DNA from: Stenotrophomonas maltophilia
Lineage (GTDB): Bacteria > Pseudomonadota > Gammaproteobacteria > Xanthomonadales > Xanthomonadaceae
Reading direction: 5' to 3'
DNA length: 64,000 nucleotides
Assembly: GCA_009912235.1 (NCBI GenBank)
Contig: WNDS01000003.1
Location: forward strand, 1 to 64,000
This document shows, one piece after another, positions 1-6,685 of the stretch; position 1 is the stretch's first letter; each line of letters starts with the position of its first letter. The notes beneath the pieces are model-generated. The model was not told the DNA's origin. It did no database searches and saw only the letters and a list, made by a program, of their open reading frames with translations. The position numbers and the translations under genes are program-made.

Positions 1-1
1 C

Positions 2-295
2 AAGTACAGCCAGTGGGCCTACGACGCCCGTCAGGCGATGCAGCGCGCTGGTGTGGCCGCCCCCGAGTGGCCTGCTGAACTCAACCACGACGACCTGGCC
101 GACGTGGTGCTGGGTGACCTGCTGCGCAGCTATCGGTGGGTGCTCAATTTCGACCAAACCCTCGGCGTATCCCTGACCCCGGTGCCGCTGGACGCGGTGG
201 TGCTGACTGGTGGGCAGCAGGAGCAGTGGCGCAAGCAGCAGATGGGCCGGGTACTGGCCGCCATCGAGAGTGGACTGAAGGAGGTTGCCTTATGA
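2..295 (+). CDS. Phage-type hypothetical protein, 5' end outside window
   Basis: The reading frame is open from the first bases of the window and ends in TGA at 293-295, so at least 97 residues are seen and the true start lies upstream. The product is soluble and somewhat acidic, with a helical C-terminal end (QQEQWRKQQMGRVLAAIESG). I do not recognise a family. Its stop overlaps the ATG of the next gene (ATGA at 292-295), the tight coupling typical of phage early operons. A role in the prophage is inferred only from its neighbours. Confidence 0.6.
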   Translation, partial: KYSQWAYDARQAMQRAGVAAPEWPAELNHDDLADVVLGDLLRSYRWVLNFDQTLGVSLTPVPLDAVVLTGGQQEQWRKQQMGRVLAAIESGLKEVAL

Positions 296-1071
296 GCAGC
301 CCAATCGATTCGCTGAGCGTATCTGACCGAAATGAGGAGATCGTCACCATGACCGAGATTGCCGTAAGTTCCAACGTATCCATCACCAGCCGAGAGATTG
401 CCGAGCTGGTGGAGAAGCGGCACGACAACGTGAAACGCACCATCGAAACCCTTGCCAAAAATGGCGCAATCCGATTCCCTCAAATTGAGGAATCCTGAGA
501 AATCAACAACTTAGGACTCCCGAGAAAGGTGAAGCACTACCTCTTCACTGGCGACCAAGGCAAGCGCGACAGCATCATTGTCGTGGCCCAGCTCAGCCCG
601 GAGTTCACGGCCCGGCTGGTGGATCGCTGGCAGGAGTTGGAGGCAAAGGTCGCCAGCGTCGATCCCATGGCCGTCCTCGCTGACCCAGCCGCCATGCGCG
701 GCCTGCTGCTGACCTATACCGAAAAGGTCATCCACTTGCAGCACGTCGTGGAAGAGCAGGCTCCGCAGGTAGCGGCACTGGAACGCCTGTCCAACGCGGA
801 AGGGTCACTGTGCATGCGCGATGCCGCCAAAGCGCTACAGATACGTCCCAAAGACCTGAAGAACTGGCTCATCGTGAATCACTGGATTTACGGTCGCCCC
901 GGCCACAGCGGCTGGCTGGCCTATCAGGACCGTATCCAGCAGGGCGTGATGTTCCACAAGGTCACCACGGTTCAGCGCGAAGACGGCACGGACAAGGTCA
1001 TTGAGCAGGCCCGCATTACACCGAAGGGACTTGCGCGGATTGGGGCCAGCCTTGTGCGAGCTGTCGCATGA
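292..1071 (+). pseudogene. Rha/KilAC-type phage antirepressor interrupted by in-frame TGA
   Basis: Read through one stop, this frame gives about 259 residues. The N-terminal part resembles the phage Rha regulatory domain (SREIAELVEKRHDNVKRTIE, then FPQIEE, then YLFTGDQGKRDSIIVVAQLSPEFTARLVDRWQ as separate blocks). The C-terminal part, from about residue 165, is a KilAC/ANT antirepressor domain. A TGA at 496-498 splits it at residue 69. The downstream half stays in the same frame and has a possible GTG restart at 529. Upstream ATGs are at 292 and 349. In temperate phages such proteins antagonise the repressor or act as early regulators. Either the gene is dead, or only the C-terminal fragment is made, or the stop is a sequence error. 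Confidence 0.7.
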
Positions 1072-1280
1072 GGGGCCTGAACTACGACTATCCCCACGTC
1101 GGCACGAAGCGCGGCGGCAACAACCGCGCCCGCCAGTTCGATCACGTGATCGACGGCAAGCGCGTCACGACCATGGAAGTGGCCGAGGCGCTGGGCTTGT
1201 CGAAGAAGCAGGCAGCGGCGCGGCTGAAGCTGGGCCCCTACCCACTGACCTGGGGCGGCCTGCGAGGTGATGCCCCATGA
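1068..1280 (+). CDS. Small phage protein with helix-turn-helix-like C-terminal half
   Basis: This 70-residue protein starts at an ATG that overlaps the antirepressor stop (ATGA at 1068-1071), and its own end overlaps the next ATG at 1277. The first half is basic (HVGTKRGGNNRARQF). The second half, TTMEVAEALGLSKKQAAARL, has the spacing of a helix-turn-helix in which the second helix could contact DNA. I do not recognise a named family. Coupling on both sides argues that it is a real gene of the phage early operon. Confidence 0.55.
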   Translation: MRGLNYDYPHVGTKRGGNNRARQFDHVIDGKRVTTMEVAEALGLSKKQAAARLKLGPYPLTWGGLRGDAP

Positions 1281-1615
1281 CCCACCACCACTACGACCGC
1301 CGTGCCCCGAAGAAGTCGCAGGGCTTCTCTTGGGGACGCTTCCCAACCGGCCCACATGCCCTCGTTCCCGGCGTGGAATGGCGGCTTTTTCGCCGCGACC
1401 TCACCGGCCGACTGCATGCAGGGCTTCACCTGTTCCCCGTCGAAACCGAACGCTCTGCGATTGCCTAGGCACTGCTGATCCATCGCCGCGACCTGCGCGA
1501 GAAGGTCGACGCCATCGGCTATGCCCTGATCGAGGCCGAGGCAGCGCCGGCGACCCTGTCCACCGTGCGCCCCGGCGGGCGCGTGAAGCTGCCCCAGCTG
1601 GCCGCCCATGGCTGA
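1277..1615 (+). pseudogene. Phage hypothetical gene interrupted by in-frame TAG
   Basis: The frame starts at ATG 1277, overlapping the previous gene. It runs 63 residues to TAG at 1466-1468, then stays open in the same frame to TGA at 1613-1615. The continuation (LLIHRRDLREKVDAIGYALI, then EAEAAPATLSTVRPGGRVKL) looks like ordinary coding sequence, and the distal stop overlaps the next possible ATG at 1608. I therefore read it as one gene of about 112 codons with a premature amber codon. The TAG lies in CTAGG, one transition away from CCAGG, which would restore CAG (Gln). No function is recognised. Confidence 0.5.
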
Positions 1616-1761
1616 CCAGCTGCTCACCGCTGAATCGTCCACGTGTTCGCCCTGGCCGGGTTCCTGCTGGTCCTGGCCGCCTTCTGGCTGGGGCGCTCCA
1701 GGCATTCCGCGCCGCGCGCGCAGGGCTGCGCTGGTGCTGGCGGAGGTGCGCCCATGGCTGA
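1608..1761 (+). pseudogene. Possible small membrane protein gene with two frameshifts
   Basis: No single frame here gives a convincing protein. If one base is missing near 1631-1634 and another in the G run near 1692-1696, the pieces join into about 51 residues. These are a short head (MADQLLTA), a strongly hydrophobic segment (VFALAGFLLVLAAFWL) and a basic tail ending RAGLRWCWRRCAHG. Its stop at 1759-1761 would then overlap the ATG of the next gene at 1754, just as the previous stop overlaps ATG 1608. A holin-like or other small phage membrane protein is conceivable. The reconstruction is speculative. Confidence 0.3.
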
Positions 1762-1966
1762 AGGAGCCGCCCGCCATGCCGGGAACCCCGCATGCGAGGA
1801 ATACACGTTGTGCGGTGTCGCCTGGGACTGCAACCACATGGACACCTGCGCCGACGAACCGGACGTGTTCTTCGCCGAAGCTGGCCAGACGATCGACTGC
1901 GCGGATTGCCGGAAGGTCATCGCCTACTGCAAGGCGGTCAAGCGCTGGAAGGAACCAGGAAGATGA
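1754..1966 (+). CDS. Small cysteine-rich phage protein
   Basis: This 70-residue protein has at least six cysteines, including a CxxC pair (DCADCRK) near residue 50, suggesting a small zinc-binding fold. A GTG at 1643 would add a hydrophobic N-terminal segment in the same frame, but the ATG at 1754 overlaps the preceding reconstructed stop, so it is preferred. The end overlaps the next start at 1963 (ATGA). No family is recognised. It belongs by position to the phage early operon. Confidence 0.5.
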   Translation: MAEGAARHAGNPACEEYTLCGVAWDCNHMDTCADEPDVFFAEAGQTIDCADCRKVIAYCKAVKRWKEPGR

Positions 1967-2145
1967 CCGCCCAGCTTTTCCCCCGCGAACCGCGCCGCAT
2001 GAAGCAGCCGGCCGAGGACGTGCTGCGCGAGCAGCTGGTGGTCGCAGCGGATCGAATCATAGAGCAGGCCGAGGAGATCCAGCGCCTGCTCGATGCAGCA
2101 ACCCAGGCCGCCGAGCAGCTGCGCGCTGCGCTGGCCACGAACTGA
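1963..2145 (+). CDS. Small coiled-coil phage protein
   Basis: This is a 60-residue protein that is almost entirely helical after the first 15 residues, with heptad-like spacing (VAADRIIEQAEEIQRLLDAA, then TQAAEQLRAAL). It starts at an ATG overlapping the preceding stop. No catalytic motif is visible. Small coiled-coil proteins of this kind are common between the excision and regulatory genes of prophages. The function is unknown. Confidence 0.5.
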   Translation: MTAQLFPREPRRMKQPAEDVLREQLVVAADRIIEQAEEIQRLLDAATQAAEQLRAALATN

Positions 2146-2156
2146 AGGAGGACAAC

Positions 2157-2372
2157 ATGGCCGACAGCCCCTACCTGTCCCGTGACGATATCAAGGCGCT
2201 GTGCCGCACGCCGCGGCGCAAGGGCCAGGCTGAGTTTCTGCGCAACAACGGGATCCGGCACTATCTGGACGCCCATGGGTGGCCAGTGGTGCTGTGGTCC
2301 GCGATCGAGAGCAAGCCGGAGCCGAAGTCGCCGCCGGCGACGGAATGGAAACCGAACAAGGCAGCAGCGTAA
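2157..2372 (+). CDS. DUF4224 domain phage protein
   Basis: This 71-residue protein contains the pattern LSRDDIKALCRTPRRKGQ followed by LRNNGIRHYLDAHGWPVV, which I recognise as the DUF4224 domain found in many proteobacterial prophages beside the integrase. A good ribosome binding site (AAGGAG at 2145-2150) precedes the ATG. The TAA stop shares bases with the integrase start (TAATG at 2370-2374), so the two genes are translationally coupled. In other phages DUF4224 proteins sit where an excisionase is expected. That role is an inference here. Confidence 0.75.
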   Translation: MADSPYLSRDDIKALCRTPRRKGQAEFLRNNGIRHYLDAHGWPVVLWSAIESKPEPKSPPATEWKPNKAAA

Positions 2373-3400
2373 TGGGAAGGAAACCGAAGAAGCCGGGGGC
2401 TATCCCTCGGTTCCGCCCGCGGAAACAGAAATCCGGCGTGGTGCACTACTACTACGACCACGGCGGCAAGCCGCGCAAGGAAACTGCGCTGGGCAGCGAT
2501 TACGGCCTGGCCATCCAGAAGTGGGCCGAGCTCGAGCGCGCGGCGACGATCCCGACCGAAGCGAAGCTGACGTTCCGGCAGGCCGCCGAGCGCTACCGCA
2601 TCGAGGTTATCCCGACTAAGGCAGAGGGCACGCGCAAGGCCAACCTGCGCGAGCTGGATACGCTGCTGAAATTCTTCGATGACCCGCCGGGCCCGCTCGA
2701 CGCCATCCGCCCGACGCACGTGTTCAATTACCTGCAGTGGCGCCGCGATGCCCCGGTGGGTGCGAACCGCGAGAAATCGCTGCTGTCGCACCTGTGGAAC
2801 TGGTGCCGCAAAAAGGGCTACACAGACCTGCCGAACCCCTGCGCCGGCGTGAACCGCAACCGGGAGGATGGCCGCGACGTGTACGTTGAGGATGACGTGC
2901 TGCAGCGCGTGTACGACGCCGCCGACCAGGTGCTGAAAGACGCGATGGACCTTGCCTACCTCACCGGCCAGCGGCCGACGGACATGCGCGAGCTGGACCG
3001 CCGCAACATCAAGGACGGGACGCTGATGCTGCGCCAAGGCAAGACGAAGACGCCCGTGCGCATCGCTATCACCGGCGAGCTGAAGGTGTTGATCGATCGC
3101 CTGCTGACGCGGGATCGCCCGGACGACGCTCCGATTAGCACGCGCCTGTTGCTGGGCGAGGACTGGCTGCCGATCGGGAAAGATGCCCTGCGCTATCGAT
3201 TCGACAAAGCACGCGAGCGCGCCGGCATCCCGAAGAAGGAATTCCAGTTCCGCGACCTGCGCGCGAAGGCGGGCACGGACAAGGCCGATTCGGCCGGCGA
3301 CATTCGCCAGGCACAGCAGCAGCTGGGCCACAAGTCGGTGACCACAACAGAGATCTATGTGCGGAAGCGCCGCGGTGCGTTGACCAGCCCGACGAAGTGA
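2372..3400 (+). CDS. int: Tyrosine recombinase (phage integrase)
   Basis: This 342-residue integrase belongs to the tyrosine recombinase superfamily, which integrates and excises phage DNA at an attachment site. The N-terminal part has an AP2-like arm-binding segment (YYYDHGGKPRKETALGSDYG) and then a SAM-like core-binding domain. The catalytic domain shows Arg 201 (TGQRPTDM), the box II segment FRDLRAKAGTD around residues 293-303, His 320 (QLGHKSVTTT) and the nucleophile Tyr 329 (EIYVRKR). The usual box II histidine is replaced by arginine, which is normal in this subfamily. The gene points at the tRNA-Lys gene 60 bases downstream, its probable target. Confidence 0.92.
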   Translation: MGRKPKKPGAIPRFRPRKQKSGVVHYYYDHGGKPRKETALGSDYGLAIQKWAELERAATIPTEAKLTFRQAAERYRIEVIPTKAEGTRKANLRELDTLLKFFDDPPGPLDAIRPTHVFNYLQWRRDAPVGANREKSLLSHLWNWCRKKGYTDLPNPCAGVNRNREDGRDVYVEDDVLQRVYDAADQVLKDAMDLAYLTGQRPTDMRELDRRNIKDGTLMLRQGKTKTPVRIAITGELKVLIDRLLTRDRPDDAPISTRLLLGEDWLPIGKDALRYRFDKARERAGIPKKEFQFRDLRAKAGTDKADSAGDIRQAQQQLGHKSVTTTEIYVRKRRGALTSPTK

Positions 3401-3401
3401 A

Positions 3402-3430
3402 TTGCGGAGCGGTCGATATTTTGCGGAGCG
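3402..3430. repeat. Direct repeat TTGCGGAGCG, possible integrase arm sites
   Basis: Two identical 10-base copies of TTGCGGAGCG lie at 3402-3411 and 3421-3430, with a 19-base period, between the integrase stop and the tRNA gene. Short direct repeats beside the attachment core are the usual form of integrase arm-type sites. This function is inferred from position only. Confidence 0.35.
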
Positions 3431-3460
3431 AGGGGGAAGGGCTGAAACCATTGGTGCATA

Positions 3461-3490
3461 TGGTGGGCCGTGAAGGATTCGAACCTTCGA
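3461..3490. other. Probable attachment site in tRNA-Lys 3' end
   Basis: Tyrosine recombinases of this kind commonly integrate into the 3' part of a tRNA gene and rebuild it. The integrase gene ends 60 bases from the tRNA 3' end, with only short repeats between, so the shared core should lie within the T-arm and acceptor segment. The second copy would be to the left of the window, so the exact core cannot be seen. Confidence 0.45.
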
Positions 3491-3536
3491 CCAAAAGATT
3501 AAAAGTCTTCTGCTCTACCGACTGAGCTAACGGCCC
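3461..3536 (-). tRNA. tRNA-Lys, anticodon TTT
   Basis: Read on the minus strand, the 76 bases fold as a standard tRNA. The acceptor stem is GGGCCGT pairing with ACGGCCC, the D-arm contains TAGCTCAGTCGGTAGAGCA, the anticodon loop is CTTTTAA with anticodon TTT, the T-arm contains GGTTCGAATCC, and CCA is encoded. It closely resembles the Escherichia coli lysine tRNA. Its 3' end faces the integrase, so it is the probable attachment target of the element to the left. Confidence 0.97.
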
Positions 3537-3606
3537 GTGCATGCCCTGCCTTACGGCGGGGTCAGCATTTTACCCTACTTTGCGGCCTGCGTGGCAAGGC
3601 GGTGGC

Positions 3607-3691
3607 GTGCGAACCAAGGTTCGCACCTACCAAAGCGAGCCGGTAGCGCCGGGCCATGCCCGGCGGAGGGCGTGCGAACCGAGGTTCGCAC
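3607..3691. repeat. Two matching palindromes flanking a SMAG-type repeat
   Basis: The palindromes at 3607-3626 and 3672-3691 share the arms GTGCGAACC and GGTTCGCAC, with only the two central bases differing. Between them, at 3642-3666, is a GTAG-headed hairpin (GGTAGCGCCGGGCCATGCCC, then GGCGG) of the SMAG type. A further partial palindrome (AACCAAGGTT) follows near 3700. The whole tRNA-queC gap is made of such repeats. Confidence 0.7.
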
Positions 3692-3728
3692 CCAGCAAAA
3701 CCAAGGTTCCCCCCCACCCAACCGACGC

Positions 3729-4394
3729 TCAGGCGTACAGCGTCGGGTCGGCGACGCCGGCTTCGTCGAAGCCCTGCGCGCGCAGGCGGCAGGCATCGCA
3801 GTGGCCGCACGCGGCGCCGTTGGCATCGGCGTTGTAGCAGGACACGGTCAGGCCGAAGTCCACGCCCAGTCGAACGCCTTCGCTGACGATCTGCGCCTTG
3901 CTCAGGAACTGCAGCGGCGCGTGCACCTGGATGCCCGCTCCTTCCACACCGGCCTTGGTGGCCAGGTTGGCCAGGGCCTGGAAGGCAGCGACGAATTCGG
4001 GGCGGCAGTCCGGGTAGCCGGAGTAGTCCGCCGCGTTGACGCCGCAGAAGATGTCGTTGGCGCCGAGCACTTCGGCCCAGCCCAGTGCCAGCGACAGCAT
4101 GATGGTGTTGCGCGCCGGAACGTAGGTGACCGGGATACCCTCGCCGCCGGCCTCCGGCACGTCGATGTCATCGGTCAGCGCCGAGCCGCCGATGCTGCAC
4201 AGGTCCACGTCCACGGTCTTGTGTGCGATCACGCCCTGCGCCTTGGCCACGCGTGCGGCCGCGTCCAGTTCGGAGGTGTGGCGCTGGCCATAGCGCACGC
4301 TGAGCGCATGCACGGCAAAGCCCTGTTCCTGGGCCATGGCGATGACGGCGGCTGAATCCATGCCGCCGGAGAGAAGCACGACTGCCTTCTTCAT
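3729..4394 (-). CDS. queC: 7-cyano-7-deazaguanine synthase QueC
   Basis: QueC converts 7-carboxy-7-deazaguanine, ATP and ammonia to preQ0 in the queuosine pathway, in the cytoplasm. The 221-residue length is normal. The PP-loop SGGMDS is at residues 9-14. Four cysteines near the C-terminus (186, 196, 199 and 202, in SCYNAD and CGHCDAC) form the zinc site. It lies 76 bases downstream of queE, which makes its substrate, and is probably cotranscribed with it at the end of the tol-pal block. Confidence 0.96.
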   Translation of the reverse strand: MKKAVVLLSGGMDSAAVIAMAQEQGFAVHALSVRYGQRHTSELDAAARVAKAQGVIAHKTVDVDLCSIGGSALTDDIDVPEAGGEGIPVTYVPARNTIMLSLALGWAEVLGANDIFCGVNAADYSGYPDCRPEFVAAFQALANLATKAGVEGAGIQVHAPLQFLSKAQIVSEGVRLGVDFGLTVSCYNADANGAACGHCDACRLRAQGFDEAGVADPTLYA

Positions 4395-4470
4395 GGGTAA
4401 ATCATCCGGTTGGGGGAAACGCCAGCACGCTGTCCCGCGCCGGAACTACATCAGCGAAACGCCTGCCGGC

Positions 4471-5172
4471 TCAGCGGCCGGGCTCGTCGTTCCACAGAAT
4501 CTTGTGCAGCTGCATCTGGAAGCGCACCGGCAACCGGTCTTCCACGATCCAGTCAGCCAGCTGCCGCGCGGTGATCTCGCCCTTGCTGGGCGAGAAGAAC
4601 ACGGTGCAGCGCTTGACCAGGTCGTGCTCGGCCAGCATGGCCTTGGCCCAGTCGTAATCATCGCGGCTGCAGATGACGAACTTGATCTGGTCGCGTGCGG
4701 TCAGCAGCGGCAGGTTTTCCAGGCGGTTGCGCGCCGCCTCGGCCGAACCAGGGGTCTTGATGTCGACCACGCGCGACACGCGCGCATCGACCACGCTCAC
4801 GTCCAGCGCGCCGGAGGTTTCCAGCGAGACATCCAGGCCGGCCTCGCACAGCTTTTCCAGCAGCACCAGGCAGCGCTTCTGCGCCAGCGGTTCGCCACCG
4901 GTCACGCACACGTGGCGCACGCCCTGGGCCAGTACTTCGGCCACGATGTCGTCGATATCCCACCAGGTGCCGCCGTGGAAGGCGTAGGCGGTGTCGCAGT
5001 ACTGGCAGCGCAGCGGGCAGCCGGTCAGGCGCACGAACACGGTCGGCCAGCCGGCGGTATCGGCCTCGCCCTGCAGCGAGGTGAAGATCTCGGTGATCTT
5101 CAGGCGCGGCAGGGGCGATTGCACGATGTCGCTGGGGATGGCGACGGCATTGGCGGGGGCGACGGCATTCAT
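4471..5172 (-). CDS. queE: 7-carboxy-7-deazaguanine synthase QueE
   Basis: QueE is a radical SAM enzyme that turns 6-carboxy-tetrahydropterin into 7-carboxy-7-deazaguanine, the step before QueC. The 4Fe-4S cluster motif is Cys 52, 56 and 59 (GCPLRCQYCD), and the glycine-rich SAM-binding segment CVTGGEPLAQ follows. The protein has 233 residues. The start chosen gives a 20-residue low-complexity lead before the conserved LPRLKITEIFTSLQGE. A downstream start is not excluded because no other Met is close. A hairpin terminator separates it from cpoB. Confidence 0.95.
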   Translation of the reverse strand: MNAVAPANAVAIPSDIVQSPLPRLKITEIFTSLQGEADTAGWPTVFVRLTGCPLRCQYCDTAYAFHGGTWWDIDDIVAEVLAQGVRHVCVTGGEPLAQKRCLVLLEKLCEAGLDVSLETSGALDVSVVDARVSRVVDIKTPGSAEAARNRLENLPLLTARDQIKFVICSRDDYDWAKAMLAEHDLVKRCTVFFSPSKGEITARQLADWIVEDRLPVRFQMQLHKILWNDEPGR

Positions 5173-5221
5173 GGCGTGGACTTCTGGACGGGGCTGGCGG
5201 CTGCAGCGGTGCTGGAGCCTG

Positions 5222-5250
5222 AAACGAAAACAGCCGAGCAGGGCTCGGCT
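5222..5250 (-). terminator. Rho-independent terminator after cpoB
   Basis: On the minus strand an 8-base-pair stem (AGCCGAGC at 5232-5239 pairing with GCTCGGCT at 5243-5250) is followed by a T-rich stretch (complement of 5222-5231). It lies between cpoB and queE, so the tol-pal message may largely end here, with queE-queC reached by read-through or a promoter of its own. Confidence 0.65.
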
Positions 5251-5278
5251 CCATCAACAACAACGCACCTGGCGCGGG

Positions 5279-6100
5279 TCAGCGGATCTGCTGGCCCAGG
5301 CGGATGGACTGCAGGCGGTCCTGCGCGGTGCGGGCGGCGTCCGAGCCGGGGTACTTCGACACCACCTGCTCCAGCGTCTGCTGGGCCTGGTCGGTCTTGC
5401 CCTCGCCGTACAGCGACAGGCTGACCTTCAACAGGCCACCGGCGGCCTTGTCGTGGGTCGGATAGCGCGCGACCAGTTCGCGGAACTGGGTCTCGGCCAT
5501 CGGGTAATTGCGGGTGGCGTAGTAGCTTTCGCCCAGCCAGTACAGCGCATTGGGGGCATAGACGCCATTGGGGTACAGCTGCAGGAAGCTCAGGAACAGC
5601 TGCGATGAATCGTCGTACTTGCCGGCCTTGAGCGCGTCGAAGGCGACATTGTAGGAGGTCCGCTCGTCACCGGTGGCGGCAAGGCTGCCGGCATCACCAT
5701 GCACGGACGGCGGCCGCTCGGAAGTGGCCGCTGCGGTGGGCTGCGTGCCGGGGGCGGGTGCGCTGGCCTTCGGCGAAACGGCGGGCACCGGCGGCAATGC
5801 CGGGGCTTTGGCCCCTTCCAGCTGGTTCAGACGGCTGTCCATGTCCATGTACAGGTCCTTGGCGGCCTGCTTGGACTGGGCATTGTCATGCTGCAGCTGT
5901 TCGATGGTGCCCTGCATGCGCTCGACCTGCTGGCGCAGCTGGTTCACCTGGTTCAACAGGTCCTGGTTGGAGCTGTTGTTGTACATCTGCTGTTCGAGGG
6001 CGCCCACGCGGTCGGCAAGGCTCTGCCGCTGCGCCTGCGCCGGTGCGGCAGCCACGAGGGCTGCCGCAACGACCAGCATCAGTTTGATGCCGATGCGCAT
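5279..6100 (-). CDS. cpoB: Cell division coordinator CpoB (YbgF)
   Basis: CpoB is a periplasmic protein that links peptidoglycan synthesis to Tol-driven outer membrane constriction. The 273 residues have a Sec signal peptide ending at AQA (about 23), then a coiled-coil trimerisation segment to about residue 95 (LNQVNQLRQQVERMQGTIEQ). A Pro/Ala-rich linker follows, then C-terminal TPR repeats with the typical pattern YNVAFDALKAGKYDDSSQLF. It starts 3 bases after the pal stop, as in the conserved tol-pal operon. Confidence 0.93.
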   Translation of the reverse strand: MRIGIKLMLVVAAALVAAAPAQAQRQSLADRVGALEQQMYNNSSNQDLLNQVNQLRQQVERMQGTIEQLQHDNAQSKQAAKDLYMDMDSRLNQLEGAKAPALPPVPAVSPKASAPAPGTQPTAAATSERPPSVHGDAGSLAATGDERTSYNVAFDALKAGKYDDSSQLFLSFLQLYPNGVYAPNALYWLGESYYATRNYPMAETQFRELVARYPTHDKAAGGLLKVSLSLYGEGKTDQAQQTLEQVVSKYPGSDAARTAQDRLQSIRLGQQIR

Positions 6101-6103
6101 GGA

Positions 6104-6622
6104 TTACTGCGCGGTGTAGACGATTTCGACGCGACGGTTCTGCGACCAGCAAGCCTCGTTCGACTCGGTGCAGACCGGACGCTCTTCGCCGTAGGACACG
6201 ACGGTCAGCTGCGAAGCCGAACCACCGTTGGCCTGCAGTGCCGAGTTCACGCCATTGCCACGACGCTCGCCCAGGGCCTGGTTGTACGCGCGCGAACCGC
6301 GCTCGTCGGTGTGGCCCTGCAGGGTGATGCGCGAGGACGGACGGTCACGCAGGTACTTGGCGTGGCAAGCCATGATCGCCTGAAATTCCGGCTTCACGTC
6401 TTCCTTGTCCAGGTCGAAGTAGACAACGCGCTGACGCAGGCAGGCGTCGGTGTCCAGGTCGCCCGGGCCGTACAGGCCGGAGGTGGCCGGAGCGGTCGGG
6501 GTGGTGGTGGCGGTACCGGTGTCGACCGGAGCCTGCGGCTGCTCCTTCACCTTCTTCGAGCAACCGGCCAGGGCGGCCACGGACAGCAGGGAAACAAGCA
6601 GAACACGGGTGGACTTGTTCAT
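6104..6622 (-). CDS. pal: Peptidoglycan-associated lipoprotein Pal
   Basis: Pal anchors the outer membrane to peptidoglycan and is the partner of TolB. The 172-residue protein has a lipobox with lipidated Cys 21 (VAALAGCSKK), a Thr/Pro-rich linker, and an OmpA-like peptidoglycan-binding domain from about residue 65 with the motif LQGHTDERGSRAYNQALGER. The C-terminal region has two cysteines (VCTESNEACW) that could form a disulfide. It lies between tolB and cpoB in the usual order. Confidence 0.96.
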   Translation of the reverse strand: MNKSTRVLLVSLLSVAALAGCSKKVKEQPQAPVDTGTATTTPTAPATSGLYGPGDLDTDACLRQRVVYFDLDKEDVKPEFQAIMACHAKYLRDRPSSRITLQGHTDERGSRAYNQALGERRGNGVNSALQANGGSASQLTVVSYGEERPVCTESNEACWSQNRRVEIVYTAQ

Positions 6623-6685
6623 GGCAATACCTTTGTGGCTCCTAGGCCGATGAGGGGTTCAAGACAGCGGAATATTAACACTGTT

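Noticed and set aside
3541..3837. Plus-strand small open frame between tRNA-Lys and queC
   Set aside because: It consists of palindromic repeats and antisense queC sequence.
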